Shown here piece by piece: positions 23,297 to 63,589 of a stretch of DNA of 64,000 bases. The notes beneath the pieces are model-generated. The model made no database searches. It was not told where the DNA came from and saw only the letters and a program-made list of their open reading frames with translations. This DNA is from Loripinus fragilis (lineage: Eukaryota; Mollusca; Bivalvia; Lucinida; Lucinidae): NCBI GenBank assembly GCA_964019695.1, contig OZ026515.1:44569994-44633993 (forward strand), read 5' to 3'. The position numbers were made by a program, and so were the translations under genes. The first letter of the stretch is position 1, and every line of letters begins with the position of its first letter.

Positions 23297-23724
23297 ACAA
23301 AGCATGAAAAATTATCCAGCATGCAAAGAGTTAAAGACTGACCTTATGCAATTAAGCATCAATATTTTATATTTACATTTTCAAAGCAAGCCTTTAATGA
23401 ATCTTTAGATTTTTGCAACCGTTCATAGCCTCATGAATGACACAAATATGATTGACAGCTGCCAAGCTCAATTGCCCGTGCAATACGCTTCGAACATCGA
23501 GCTCATTTGCCAGACGTGACACTAATTGACAGCGAGCCACACCTGTGTTGTGTGTGCAAAACAAGCCTCTTGTTTGATCCATTGGCTGTCCATGTTCATG
23601 CTGGCTGATCCGCTTTTCCGTTTAACAATCCGACAAAACCGTTAATATGATTTCATATCGTATATAAAACTGGTTTGTTCCTAAATCATAAATAATTTTT
23701 ATATTTTAGATATTAAAAATAAAA

Positions 23725-23880
23725 TGTAAATAAGAAATAAATTCAATGTTTGGTCTGTTCATGGAATCATGAATACTTCGGGTCTCTTGCAAAGTTAACG
23801 TGAAGCTTTCCAAGAGACCCAAAGTATTCATGATTCCATGAACATTCTAAAAAATGAATTCATTTCTTAAAGCTGCATAA
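23725..23880. mobile_element. Foldback MITE (GTTCATGGAATCATGAATAC)
   Basis: GTTCATGGAATCATGAATAC then TTCGGGTCTCTTG pairs with CAAGAGACCCAAAGTATTCATG and ATTCCATGAAC. Outer arms AAGAAATAAATTCA / TGAATTCATTTCTT extend it. Lies about 500 bp past the SURF2 3' end. Confidence 0.75.
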
Positions 23881-24345
23881 TCTGTAACTTTTGATATTTT
23901 CATTTTAAAAATAATGTTTCTATTTTTCAAGAACACATTTAAAATACTAAAATTCAGGTATACATTTTACCTTTTTCGTAATAATTAACAAATTATTAGT
24001 TCCAAAACAATAGCATTTATGTTAAAAATTAACTGTCTAGAATTATTGGAGGGACGCAAATAATTACAAACAAGAGAAAATACACCTGTTTTTATAAGAT
24101 AATTCACTTTTCCATGCAGTTTTCAGCTGTAGAAATTAGATTTATTGTGACAACATAACTTTATTCTACTTTTACAAAAGATTTAAAAAGAAAATATTTT
24201 TTTTCGAAAAATGTTCATAGTTACAGAGTATGCAGCTTTAAATGAACTTGTCAATAAATTATCTTATGAAGTGGCTTAATAGGTATAAGGTGAATTTTCA
24301 AATGATTACGTTCACATGAACAAGAAGATGGGAGAGTATTTTTTC

Positions 24346-24351
24346 TTTATT
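24346..24351 (-). terminator. Polyadenylation signal of SURF2
   Basis: AATAAA on the minus strand, 26 bp after the SURF2 stop codon. It supports exon 6 as the terminal exon and predicts a very short 3' UTR. Confidence 0.6.
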
Positions 24352-24376
24352 TTTGAAAGCCAAATCAAAAGTCCTG

Positions 24377-54658
<30,282 letters not shown>

Positions 54659-54695
54659 TTTTTAGACTGGTGTTACCAATAGACTATTTGCGAAA
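54659..54695. promoter_or_regulatory. Possible bidirectional start region of SURF2
   Basis: Only 37 bp separate the SURF2 start codon from a plus-strand ATG with a good donor downstream (54696-54732). A CCAAT motif lies at 54676-54680. Transcripts would have to start inside each other's first exons or very near these ATGs. Vertebrate SURF1/SURF2 share a compact bidirectional promoter, so this is plausible but unproven. Confidence 0.3.
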
Positions 54696-54732
54696 ATGTC
54701 GTTGAACGTCCCCAAGTCAAAACCACCACCGA
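54696..54732 (+). CDS. Candidate first coding exon of a divergent gene
   Basis: ATG followed by 11 codons (MSLNVPKSKPPP) and a strong donor, gtgagtat at 54733. No second exon was recognised downstream, and the peptide is not one I know. The exon contains a 17-base stretch (54707-54723) identical to the start of the motif array of the transposon at 58837-58853, so it may be transposon-derived or a chance match. Weak call. Confidence 0.22.
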
Positions 54733-54899
54733 GTGAGTATGATCAGGAAATACCACACTAACAAACTGCAGACAAACCTGTGACATCGTGAGGAAGACCT
54801 ACACAACAATCAGAAGACACCAAGAAGAAATACAAAGCAAAGCAACCAGTTCTCTCTTCTCCATCAAGATGATAGCAAAACTAGAATGAACACAAAGCA

Positions 54900-55025
54900 A
54901 CGCACAGCAAAACATAGAACAACCCCAGAATCCCATAAATTTGTGAGTACCAATCAACAACGAATGAACAGCAACAGTACCACCGCCTTAGAACGTCCAG
55001 AAGCCTAAGCCACTGGGTGGCTTAA
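54900..55025. repeat. Dispersed repeat, first copy
   Basis: ACCACCGCCTTAGAA, GCCTAAGCCACTGGGTGGCTTAAA near 54983-55025 (in pieces) recur at 55766-55820. CTAAGCCAC / GTGGCTTA forms a small hairpin. Probably ends of a LINE-like element. Confidence 0.55.
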
Positions 55026-55180
55026 ATGCATTTTACTGGTACCAAATCTTTGCTCTATATTCAGCTGTTGTTGAAGCACAAACATTGTTAAGCCCGCATG
55101 GAGGCTTCCCGTGATGTGATGTACATCCCACGGGACTTTAAGAATTTAGACTTCGACTTTTTCACAGATACCAGTAGCCA

Positions 55181-55495
55181 ATGGTCGCCATCAGACGTCG
55201 CCACCAATCGTTGACACCAGATATTGCCAACAGACGTCGCAATGGAACCAGATGTTGCCACAAGATGTCATCACCAGACGTCCTCATCATCGTCGCCATT
55301 GACATTGCCATCGACATCATTATCGACGTCATCATCCATGTCATTATCAACGTCAACATCTGTGTCATCCTCCACGTCAACATCCACGTCTTCAGCGCCA
55401 CTACCAGACGTCGCCATCGACGTGATATTCGACGTCACCACCGACGTTAACATCGACGTCATCATCCACGTCATCATCCACGTCATAAGAAACCT
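55181..55495. repeat. Degenerate GACGTC-rich tandem array
   Basis: Variants of ATCGACGTCATC and CCACGTCATC repeat every 6-18 bp, with many GACGTC/CACGTC/GATGTT sites. All three plus frames are partly open because of the repeat (Ser-Thr or Ile-Asp-Val runs), which argues against coding. Confidence 0.8.
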
Positions 55496-55669
55496 TTCAT
55501 CTTACAAATAACTATTTCAGATCTGAAGTTTTTAAGTCTCCCATCTTCGAAATAACGAATGTACAGATCAACTACCACAATATGGTCTGTGTCGCTTCAA
55601 TGGAATAGATCAGTAGCTACAACTTCACAAGGTCGTCTTGGTAAAGCATGATTGAGAAACAATGGTCCG

Positions 55670-55825
55670 AGCCTACGTATATATGAAAATATCAGAGTAC
55701 CCCCCTGGATGAATTTCTTGCCTACCACAAACAATTGGAACTACATTAAACAATAGATCAACAACAACATAACCACCGCCTTAGAAAGGACAGCAGCCTA
55801 AGCCACTGGGGTGGCTTAAATTCTC
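55670..55825. repeat. Dispersed repeat, second copy, with GAGCCTACGTATA end
   Basis: Starts with GTCCGAGCCTACGTATATATGAAAATATCAGAGTACCCCCC (in parts), related to the MITE end at 16360-16410, then ACCACCGCCTTAGAAAGG and CCACTGGGGTGGCTTAAA as at 54983-55025. Confidence 0.5.
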
Positions 55826-55829
55826 CAAC

Positions 55830-56365
55830 GCCATCTCTATGGCTGCAATCAGGAAGTAAAATCCAGAGCCTCCACAGTACTTGCTCGACCTCATCTTGAG
55901 TATTCAGCTTCAGTTGGGGACTCTTATTTCAAACAAGATAATTTGGCCATCGAAAAACTTCAGCGGAAGGGTGCCCCTTTTATCACCAGTAATTATTCAT
56001 ATATAGAGATAGTGTCACCTTCATGCTTGATAATCTTCAATGGCACCCATTACAACTTACAAGGAAGACGGAGAGCCAAAAGACCTACACGTACATATCT
56101 ACAAGGCTGCCAACAACCTCTCACCAGTCATGATCCCAGAATATATCTCAGCTTCTTCTGGCCGTACAAGAACCCTTGACATCGCCTTTATACAACTACA
56201 GAAAACTATGAACAGTCTACAAACAGCATTTCCTGCCCAGAACTATAAGGGAAAGGAATGTCCTACCATTGTCCCTCATCACGGACGTCTTAGATGTAGA
56301 CGAGTCGATAAACAGCTATACATAGCTAATGTTATTTCTGTTATACTCTCAGTCTTTAAATAAGA
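55830..56365 (+). pseudogene. LINE 3' fragment, C-terminal part of ORF2
   Basis: Translation in shifting frames gives KSRASTVLARPHLEYSAS, DNLAIEKLQRKGAPFITSNYS, then HVHIYKAANNL and TLDIAFIQLQKTMNSLQTAFP. The HLEYSAS and AIEKLQRKGA blocks match the LEYAS and LESVQRR blocks of the LINE at 62162-63589, from a different, older family. At least two frame breaks. No RT catalytic region is present. Confidence 0.7.
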
Positions 56366-56382
56366 TTTGTTTTATGTCTTAT

Positions 56383-56600
56383 GAGTTCCGATAGCTCAGT
56401 TGGTAGAGCATCAGCTTTCATAGCAGTAGGTCGTGGGTTAGAATCTCGGTCGCATCAAACCAAAGGTGTAAAAGATGGTACTAGCAGCTCCCTTGCTGAC
56501 GCTCGCATAAAAAAGGTGTTGTGCTAGGAAGATAGGGTTAAGCAGGTAAGTATCTGTTAAGCATATTGTTATGTCAGAGAGTAGCTTGTGAGCTAATGTT
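56383..56600 (+). mobile_element. tRNA-derived SINE
   Basis: Begins with a tRNA-like head: box A TAGCTCAGTTGGTAGAGC with a perfect D stem, and a box B-like GGTTAGAATC 42 bp on (canonical GGTTCGAATC with one change). The anticodon and acceptor stems do not pair, so it is not a working tRNA gene. The head is followed by a non-tRNA body (ggtactagcagctcccttg...) of a type I associate with bivalve SINEs. It directly follows a LINE 3' fragment. Confidence 0.7.
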
Positions 56601-56744
56601 GTTTCAATAAAAGCGACGTCAAATAAGGCTTCTTTATCTTTTATCTAGACACGTCTACGTACCTACACAACACAGCTATCTGATGTTTTTAATTGTATAT
56701 ACGTCGTTTTAACCGTGTTGCTGATGCCACTTGCCCCTGATGCT

Positions 56745-57312
56745 TCTTGGCCCAATGCATTGTATTTGCGCACTTTTTGCAATTAGCGATAATATCATTT
56801 GCACACTTTTTGCAATTTCAATTGCGCACTACTTTCGCACCCTAATCAGGAGCAAAATAGTGATTAGTGGTCGCGAAACGATGACTTGTACAGGTAACCG
56901 TGTCTGTACAATGAAGTCAGTGACGTTTTCATGGATAGTACTTAAAACATAGTACAATGTTCTTTATTCAAATGTACAATATACATGGAATATGCATTGG
57001 GCATTATGTTCTTTTAGTGTTCATGTTGTTGCCTGGAAAGTCAAAGAGCATTTGAAAAGGATACATTTTAACCATTGAACCTGCCACCGTCATCATAGAC
57101 TTTGAAGTAACTATGTATACAGTGCTTAAGAAGGCTTGATGCACTTTATAACGAGCTATAACTAGCTATACCTTTATAACCCCTAATTAATTTTTAACGA
57201 GGTGTGAAAAAGTGCGCAAATGATATGCAGAATCGTGCACAAAAATTAATGAAGGAATCGAAGTGCGCAAAAGATATACTGAAGTGCGCAAATGAAAAGT
57301 GCCGTTCGGCCC
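56745..57312. mobile_element. Element with TTTGCGCACTT motif arrays
   Basis: Left (56749-56850): TTGGCCCAATGC, then ATTTGCGCACTTTTTGCAA variants three or four times. Right (57205-57312): four inverted variants AAGTGCGCAAATGA, ending GCCGTTCGGCCC. Target duplication not resolved. No coding capacity. Confidence 0.6.
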
Positions 57313-57679
57313 TGGGCAGTATCAAAGTAGAAATGTGAAATGAATGCCCAAATGGAGGTTCGGCTATGACAACCTGGTGGTTGGATAGCCCAACTGAAGG
57401 AGCTCATAGTAACTTCTAATCTGACTTGTAAGTTCAAGTCACAACAAAGGTCGTCTGCACCTGTCGTCCTTTGAAAAATGTTGGGGGACCTCTATGACAA
57501 AGAGCGGGGAAACAGAGCGGCCTGTTCCAGAAGGGAGCAAATGATCTGGGTCCACACTGTTAGCCTCTTTCATTTCTTTTTTTTTGTGTTAATTTGGATA
57601 GTTTTACAGGCTAAACCTAGGGATCATCTTCACCTTATGTAAATGTTGAATCATCCGCCTGTAATAAAGTTTTTTTTTG

Positions 57680-58215
57680 TGATAATGCTCAATGAGATAC
57701 TGTGGTCATACCACTACGGCAATATGGATTTCGTCACTTATTCTGGTGTTAAGGTAACTTTCTCATCATGTTCAATTTCTTCATTTAATCACAGATAAAC
57801 GCCCCAAAATGTTTGGATTCTGAATGATTTTTGTTCATCAAATTCACATTGTATCTTTTAGCTTAAAAAGTATATGAAAACTTTATCGTTTGATGTCTAG
57901 GCATGAAATAACTAATAACGGTTTTGTCATCGTGGATAATTAATCAATGACAAAACCGTATAATTATGACTAAACCGTAATTGACAATTTTTGATATAAG
58001 TGTAGAAAAAACACATTTAAAATCTGATTTTATCACTGTTTTGGCAAAACAACACAGATGTTGTTAACTAGAGAATGCAGTCCCGAAGCAAACATATTCG
58101 AAAGTTCTCGTTTTTGTCAGCCTTTATTTGAAGGTAATTTTATTATAACACTGGATTGCTTGACGAACCCCAAATTGCCTTAGTAGTATGACCACAGTGT
58201 GATAAGATATGCTCA
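57680..58215. mobile_element. Element with CTGTGGTCATACCAC ends
   Basis: Left GATAATGCTCAATGAGATAC, CTGTGGTCATACCACTACGGCAAT and the inverse of the right (ATTGCCTTAGTAGTATGACCACAG...) match over about 45 bp. An inner palindrome ACGGTTTTGTCAT / ATGACAAAACCGT lies at 57918-57960. Confidence 0.65.
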
Positions 58216-58224
58216 ATTCATAAG

Positions 58225-58437
58225 ACTCATTTTTCAGTATTTTAACTACAAGAATCGTTGTGTTATTTAAGAAATAGATCAGCTCTAGCAGTGAATTGTT
58301 GTGTAATAATTCATTGTTTAGAGGTCAGTTGAAAAGAAGATCAAATCACGAGCACTCATTATCTTCGTACATCTGACCGACAAACAGTGAATTATTACTC
58401 ACCATTTCACTGATATACCTGATATACCTATGTTGAC
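58225..58437. repeat. Hairpin repeat with AAATAGATCAGCTC
   Basis: GAAATAGATCAGCTCTAGCAGTGAATTGTTG is related to 15705-15770. Inverted CAGTGAATTATTACTCACC follows at 58387. Non-coding. Confidence 0.5.
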
Positions 58438-58821
58438 ATCTAATTAGGCCCATTGGCCTCTTCTGATGCATTCTGGTTCTGTGTTCTATCTCTGGTGTGT
58501 TGTGCGGGTGAGTAACAGGATGGGCTGAACTTGTAAGGGTGTCCTCGCCAGAACCGGTTTAGCAGGCTTTTGAACGCGTTTAGGAAGGGTGCATTTACTA
58601 TGTCCTCTGTCAAAGAATTCCAACTGTCCACAACTCTATTTGAAAAGCTGTTTGCCCTAACTAATAAGCGCGACCTTTTTTTTTTAACAATTTTAATGAG
58701 TGACCACGCGTTGCTGAGTACCTATTCACTGTGAAGAACTTGTCTTTATCAACTTTGTCTATGCCGTGCATGATTTTGAATACCTGGATCATGTCAGATC
58801 TTTCTCTTCTATACTCTAAAC
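58438..58821 (-). pseudogene. LINE reverse transcriptase fragment, downstream half
   Basis: Continues the LINE of 60771-61086: across the excised insertion the frame reads SLEYRRERSDMIQVFK, then IMHGIDKVDKDKFF, RYSATRGHSLKL, and after one frameshift in a poly-A run, WNSLTEDIVNAPFLNAFK to a stop. This is the typical C-terminus of Jockey/CR1-type ORF2 proteins. It ends near 58440. Confidence 0.8.
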
Positions 58822-60770
58822 GGATTACAGTCAAACCGTCCCCAAGTCAAAACGTCCCCTAGTCAAAACGTCCCCGAATTGGTCAAAACGTCCCCAAAAA
58901 TTGGTCAAAACGTCCCCATGGTAAAAAATGTTGGTCAAAACGTCCCCAAAATGATTTTTTTTCTAAATTTCATGTAATTTTAGGCATAATCTGGGATGTT
59001 TGAATAAAACTGTTTTAGATATAAAGTGTTTCTATGTCTGCCCACTATAAAAAATCTCCTTTCCAACCGGCGCAAAATTTGCCTAGGGAAAATGCTTTTG
59101 GAGAAATAACAAAATTGATAATAGGTGATTAACTCTATTAAAACAGGTGTCTAATACATGTATAATTGAACTGTTTGATAAAGACGTGTGAATAACCAGC
59201 AGCTCAGAAATGATGACAGTGACTCCATAATTAGGAAACTTAATTAAGAAACTTCCTTAAGCGATATCAGATACGTCGGATGTACATGTATACTCATTTC
59301 CCATGCAAGGAAACATTATGAATCTGTTGTGTATTGTTGTGCATTGTGCACCAGTGTTATCTTGCAGTCGTCCGTCCATACGTCGGATGGGTGGAGGCAT
59401 ACATTTACTTATCGATGGATAAAAGTCTATAAACTGTTATTTATTATGTTCGCACGTACGCATGCATATGTATGTCTTTCTGTTTGCATACAAGGGTTTT
59501 TGGTGTAGTATCTTGTATGAATCTGCACAGTATAGTATATCACAATAGGATTGCCTGGTAAACCGTCAATTTTATGAATACATAAATTTGTTTGATAAGA
59601 AAAAAAGAAAAACGTTAAATTAGGTTCTTATATGTGGGGGCTAAATTTTACAATGACATGTTGGATAAAGATGTATTTAAACAAATTTAAAGTGGATATC
59701 TCATCCCTTCCCTGAAGATCACTGTCCAAGTGGCGCGACCTTAAGCTCGCAATGATCCATATATACTGTACAAACTATAATGCTGTAGTGAGTCACATGT
59801 GAAGTGTCTGCACGACGCTACTCGTCTGCACACTACATAGATACTTATCATCAAAATTTTAATCGACAATTTTAATGAAACAAGCACACTAAATGCAATT
59901 GAACATTTTATGTGTGGAACCATTTTATCATAAAGTGATTAATAACTGCACCTATCAGATTGCACAGATGCGCAGTTTGATCTGGGCGTTCCTACACTTT
60001 TTATGAAGCCAATTTAGATATCATATACTTTGTATAGAACAAATAACAACGGCGAGGACCAGACTGCATGAATGCGCAGCCTGGTCTGCCCCTTTGTTGT
60101 TTGCATGCAACTAAGTCAGGTTTTCTCGCACCATGCCCCTTCTGTTATGAGTAAATGTATATATGGTTATAAATGTGTATCTGATAAAAAAGTGAAATTT
60201 AAAAGATAACATATACATGATATACTTGTGTTGTTATTCAGTTCACGTCATCCTAGTGATGGTGGGTTTACCATGACTAATTGCTCTTGCACTTTATTAA
60301 TCGGTCATATGGAACCAAAGTCGGTGTATAGTATTAACTCTTTGCATGTTGGTGTCTTATGCTGATAACATTTGCAAGTGACTTATACCCAGATCAGACC
60401 TGACATAATGCTGGATTACCTGGACATTATGATGGTATTCCCGAAACAGTCCTTTAAAAACATTATTTTGGAAAAGAAAAAGAAAAGCGGACAACAAAAC
60501 ACGCGAAAACATATTATGCTTTAACATTGATCTATAGCAGCATGAACATAAAATACCCTATTAAAATATCATTTCAAACTTTCATACATTAGAAGAAGTT
60601 TTTCCTTTGTTAGAATCCCATATTTCTTCAAAAAATCTCCTTTTAAAAATGGGGACGTTTTATGGGGACGTTTTGACCAATCTTTTTTCCGTGTTTTGGG
60701 ACGTTTTGACCAATTCGGGGACGTTTTGACTAGGGGGCGTTTTGACTAGGGGACGTTTTGACTTGCACCC
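58822..60770. mobile_element. Motif-array DNA transposon (GTCAAAACGTCCCC type), 1,949 bp
   Basis: Ends are inverted arrays of GTCAAAACGTCCCC: about six variants at 58831-58955 and seven at 60650-60765. CTCTAAAC lies directly outside both ends (58814-58821 and 60771-60778), an exact 8-bp target duplication. Removing the element and one copy restores a continuous LINE reading frame, which fixes the ends to the base. Terminal 12-mers are GGATTACAGTCA and, inverted, GGGTGCAAGTCA. No transposase is visible inside; a short palindromic repeat (60353-60496) and GATGCGCAG-type repeats (59935-60150) are nested in it. Confidence 0.88.
60353..60496. mobile_element. TTTGGATCCAGATCAGG-family MITE, nested
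   Basis: GTCTTATGCTGATAAC start, TACCCAGATCAGACCTGACAT, and AGCGGACAACAA end. The hairpin is decayed. It lies inside the 58822-60770 element. Confidence 0.5.
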
Positions 60771-61086
60771 CTCTAAACTAGGCAGTCCTAATGTTTTTAA
60801 TCTATCCTCATAAGAAAGGTGTTTTAGACATTTTACGAGTCTTGTTGCCCGACGCTGTACATTTTCTAGTAGGATTTTGTCTTTCTTAAACATGCACTAG
60901 ATGCATACTCTAAATGGGATCTAACAAAAGATTTATAAATGCTTAGAAACATATCTTTGTCCATGAATGTAAATGTTCTGAAAATTAGACCGACATTTCT
61001 ATTTGCCTTGTTTACTTTGATGTTTATATGATCTGTAAATCTTAAGGTTTGGTCAAATGTTACTCCTAAGTCTAGAGCACTAGAGC
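60771..61086 (-). pseudogene. LINE reverse transcriptase fragment, upstream half
   Basis: Minus-strand translation gives LDLGVTFDQTLRFTDHI, VNKANRNVGLIFRTF, MFLSIYKSFVRSHLEYASS and, after a frameshift/deletion near 60890, LLENVQRRATRLVK and LSYEDRLKTLGLPSLE. This is the region just after the reverse transcriptase domain of Jockey/CR1-type LINEs. The frame breaks at the transposon 58822-60770 and resumes at 58821. Upstream it abuts a repeat containing the AGATCAGCTC end motif, so the 5' part is missing. Confidence 0.8.
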
Positions 61087-61330
61087 TGATCTGTTTCGAT
61101 TCTAACACACAAGAAACAACGAAAACGCATTTGAAGTCTTCAGCTTCTTCCATCTTTCCGCCATTGCACTGAAGAACTCCCGCCAATACTTAGACTACGT
61201 CGTTTTCGATTGCGTGTATTTGTAACGTCTTTCAAGCGTAAAAACGACGTTACACCGTCGAACACCATGAATGACGTCATTTTTCAGCAGCAAATGACGT
61301 CTGCTAGCAAGCACTTTCCTCGCGCTTTCA
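61086..61330 (-). mobile_element. Repeat shared with 15484-15775
   Basis: The minus strand carries AATGACGTCATTCATGG, the AACGTCGTTTT block, GGCGGGAGTTCTTCAGTGCAATGGCGG and ATCAGCTCTAGTGC in the same order as 15484-15720. It abuts the truncated LINE fragment at 61086. The open frame beginning MAGVLQCNGGK is made of this repeat and is not a gene start. Confidence 0.7.
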
Positions 61331-62161
61331 AAACTGTGAACTATTGTTTGATATATCACACTTATATAGCATTGACTCTATAGGCGAGGTGTGTTAGAAT
61401 GTTTTATCTAGTTTTAACATGTTTTTCTTTTTACAGCTTATTTATATTTGTTGAATATAAGCTCTATAATATGTTTGTAGGAAAATTGCTTATTATCTGT
61501 TTAAATGTATCCGACGTTAAATAAAAATGTATCTACGGATTATTCACCCGGCCGCCGTGTCAATAGCATCCGTCTTTTTAAAACCAGTCTATAGGACTTT
61601 GGAACGCTTCTAATGTCTTCGTTGGTTTTCACTAAGAATTACCTTGACAACTGACGAAGCCAAATGGCGGTCGATGAAAATTAGACTTTGGCCAACTAAA
61701 ATGAGATTTCTTGGTCATTTAAGCGAATAAAGTAACTACTAAATATTGTTTTTGAAAATCCAATATGTTACCTCTGGGTGTTAGCATATAAGGAACTGTT
61801 CAAAACGCCAAGATACCTGTTTGTAACAGCCAAAAAGGTGTTTCCTCTACAAAAGGGCACCTGTTTATAAATTAGTAACCCTATCAGCTTCAAAGTTATT
61901 GAGGCGTGGTATTCAGTAGGAAATCACAATATAACAGCTGCATTGATCCCTGATTGGCATGTCACATGAATTTTCGTGCACAATGCCACTTGGTAATAGT
62001 TTAGGGCATGCAAATTAACATCACTCTCAACAGCAAAAAAGGCAAAATGTAAAGAATTCTGGCATGGTGCAGACCCTTAACATTGCACACTTAAAAGTTT
62101 TGACTTCATTGGGAATAATAAACAACTTTTAATTTCATTGAAATACCAATCTATTTAACCA
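61331..62161. other. No recognised gene
   Basis: AT-rich sequence before the truncated LINE; nothing recognised. Confidence 0.4.
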
Positions 62162-63589
62162 GCATGTCGTGGCTTCTGGTATCTCTAAACACTTCACAGA
62201 ACAAAACATTCTTTCAGAACTGCAACATGGGTTCCGGGAAAAGAGGTCCTGCGAGACACAACTCATTATGCTTGTTGATGAATTGCCCAAAAGTATGCAA
62301 TCCGGAAAACAAACAGACCTAATCTTCCTTGATTTTAGTAAGGCTTTCGACAAAGTTGCTCACGAAAAATTATTATTAAAACTCCACTTTTACGGCATAA
62401 GGGGGAACATTCTAAATTGGATAAAAGACTTTCTTGACAACAGAACGCAATCAGCTATACTAAATGGCACTAACTCCGATAATATTGCAGTGTCCTCAGG
62501 TGTCCCGCAGAGCTCGGTTCTCGGACCCATATTGTTTCTGGCCTACATAAATGACCTCCCGGAACAGGTTAGATCCAGAGTCCGGTTATTCGCAGACGAA
62601 ACAGCCATGTATCTTGCTCTTGATAAGCAAGCTGACTCAGAGATCCTACAGAAAGACCTAGAAATCCTAGAAAACTGGGAAAAGCTCTGGGACATGAGCT
62701 TTAATCCCTCCAAATGCCAGGTCATTCATGTGACCCGGCGCAAAACACCCCTATAAACAAAATATCATCTCCATGGCTGTGTACTTGAAAGTGTCCCATC
62801 TGCAAAAATACTTAGGGGTCACTATAACAGAAGACCTCAAATGGTTCGAACACATCAACAACATTACCAAAAAGGCAAATCAAACACTAGGTTTTCTCAA
62901 ACGCAACATTCGGGTCCATAACAAGGACCTGAAATCGACAGCATACAAAACCCTTGTCCGCCCACAGCTAGAGTATGCCTCTACTGTGTGGTCCCCCCAC
63001 ACAGATCTAGACATAAATAAACTTGAGTCCGTACAACGTAGGACCGCTAGATGGGTAGCCCGTGATTACCAATACACATCTAGCGTGTCAGCAATGCTTC
63101 AGGATCTCAACTGGCGCACCCTCGACCAACGACGCATAGATAGTCCACTGGTCCTCCTATACAAGGTCACATACGACCTAGTGGCCATTCCTGCCTCTGA
63201 CTACCTGATCCGGAACACCCGCCCCTCTTCAAGAAATCACCCGATAGCGTACCGACAGATCACAACTCTAAAAGACTTCTATAAATACACATTCTTTCCT
63301 CGGACAATAATACATTGGAACGCCCTACCACACCACATACCCACCCTGCTTACCTTGGCACAGTTCAGTACAGCTGTTTGCCAGGTAGCCCACACCACTC
63401 CCTAGATACCAGCATCTGTTTTATCTTTTTACTTTACTAAGACTCTCCATCGCACTGTACAAACTCATTTCACCCACTTTTTCTATGCTTTTATTCCATC
63501 TAACACACTTTAGCTCCTGGTATATACCGGAACACCACCTTAAGTCCTCCTCGGAGGTTTAGGTGTACAGGAAGATAGATAGATAGTTA
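62162..63589 (+). pseudogene. 5'-truncated Jockey/CR1-type LINE with broken reverse transcriptase
   Basis: Open frames at 62169-62756 and 62773-63405 are two parts of one ORF2. Visible reverse transcriptase motifs: LQHGFREKRSCETQL (18-32), LIFLDFSKAFDKV (51-63), SSGVPQSSVLGPILF (109-123; the usual Gly after PQ is Ser) and FADETAMY (141-148; the second catalytic Asp is Glu). A TAA interrupts at 62754 and an extra A near 62804 shifts the frame. The second part (YLGVTITEDLKW, LVRPQLEYASTVWSP, LESVQRRTARWV) is the usual C-terminal region. A (GATA)n-like tail at 63572-63588 marks the 3' end. The 5' end is cut near 62162 inside the RT domain. Dead copy. Confidence 0.88.

Noticed and set aside
55224..55511. 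95-codon Ser/Thr-rich frame and overlapping Asp/Val-rich frames
   Set aside because: All come from the GACGTC repeat; several frames are open at once, as expected for a degenerate array without stops.
56386..56460. tRNA gene
   Set aside because: D arm is perfect but the anticodon and acceptor stems do not pair and box B is altered; read as a SINE head.
60866..61186. 106-codon frame starting MAGVLQCNGG as a gene start
   Set aside because: Its first third is the repeat shared with 15484-15775 and the rest is a truncated LINE; a chance fusion.
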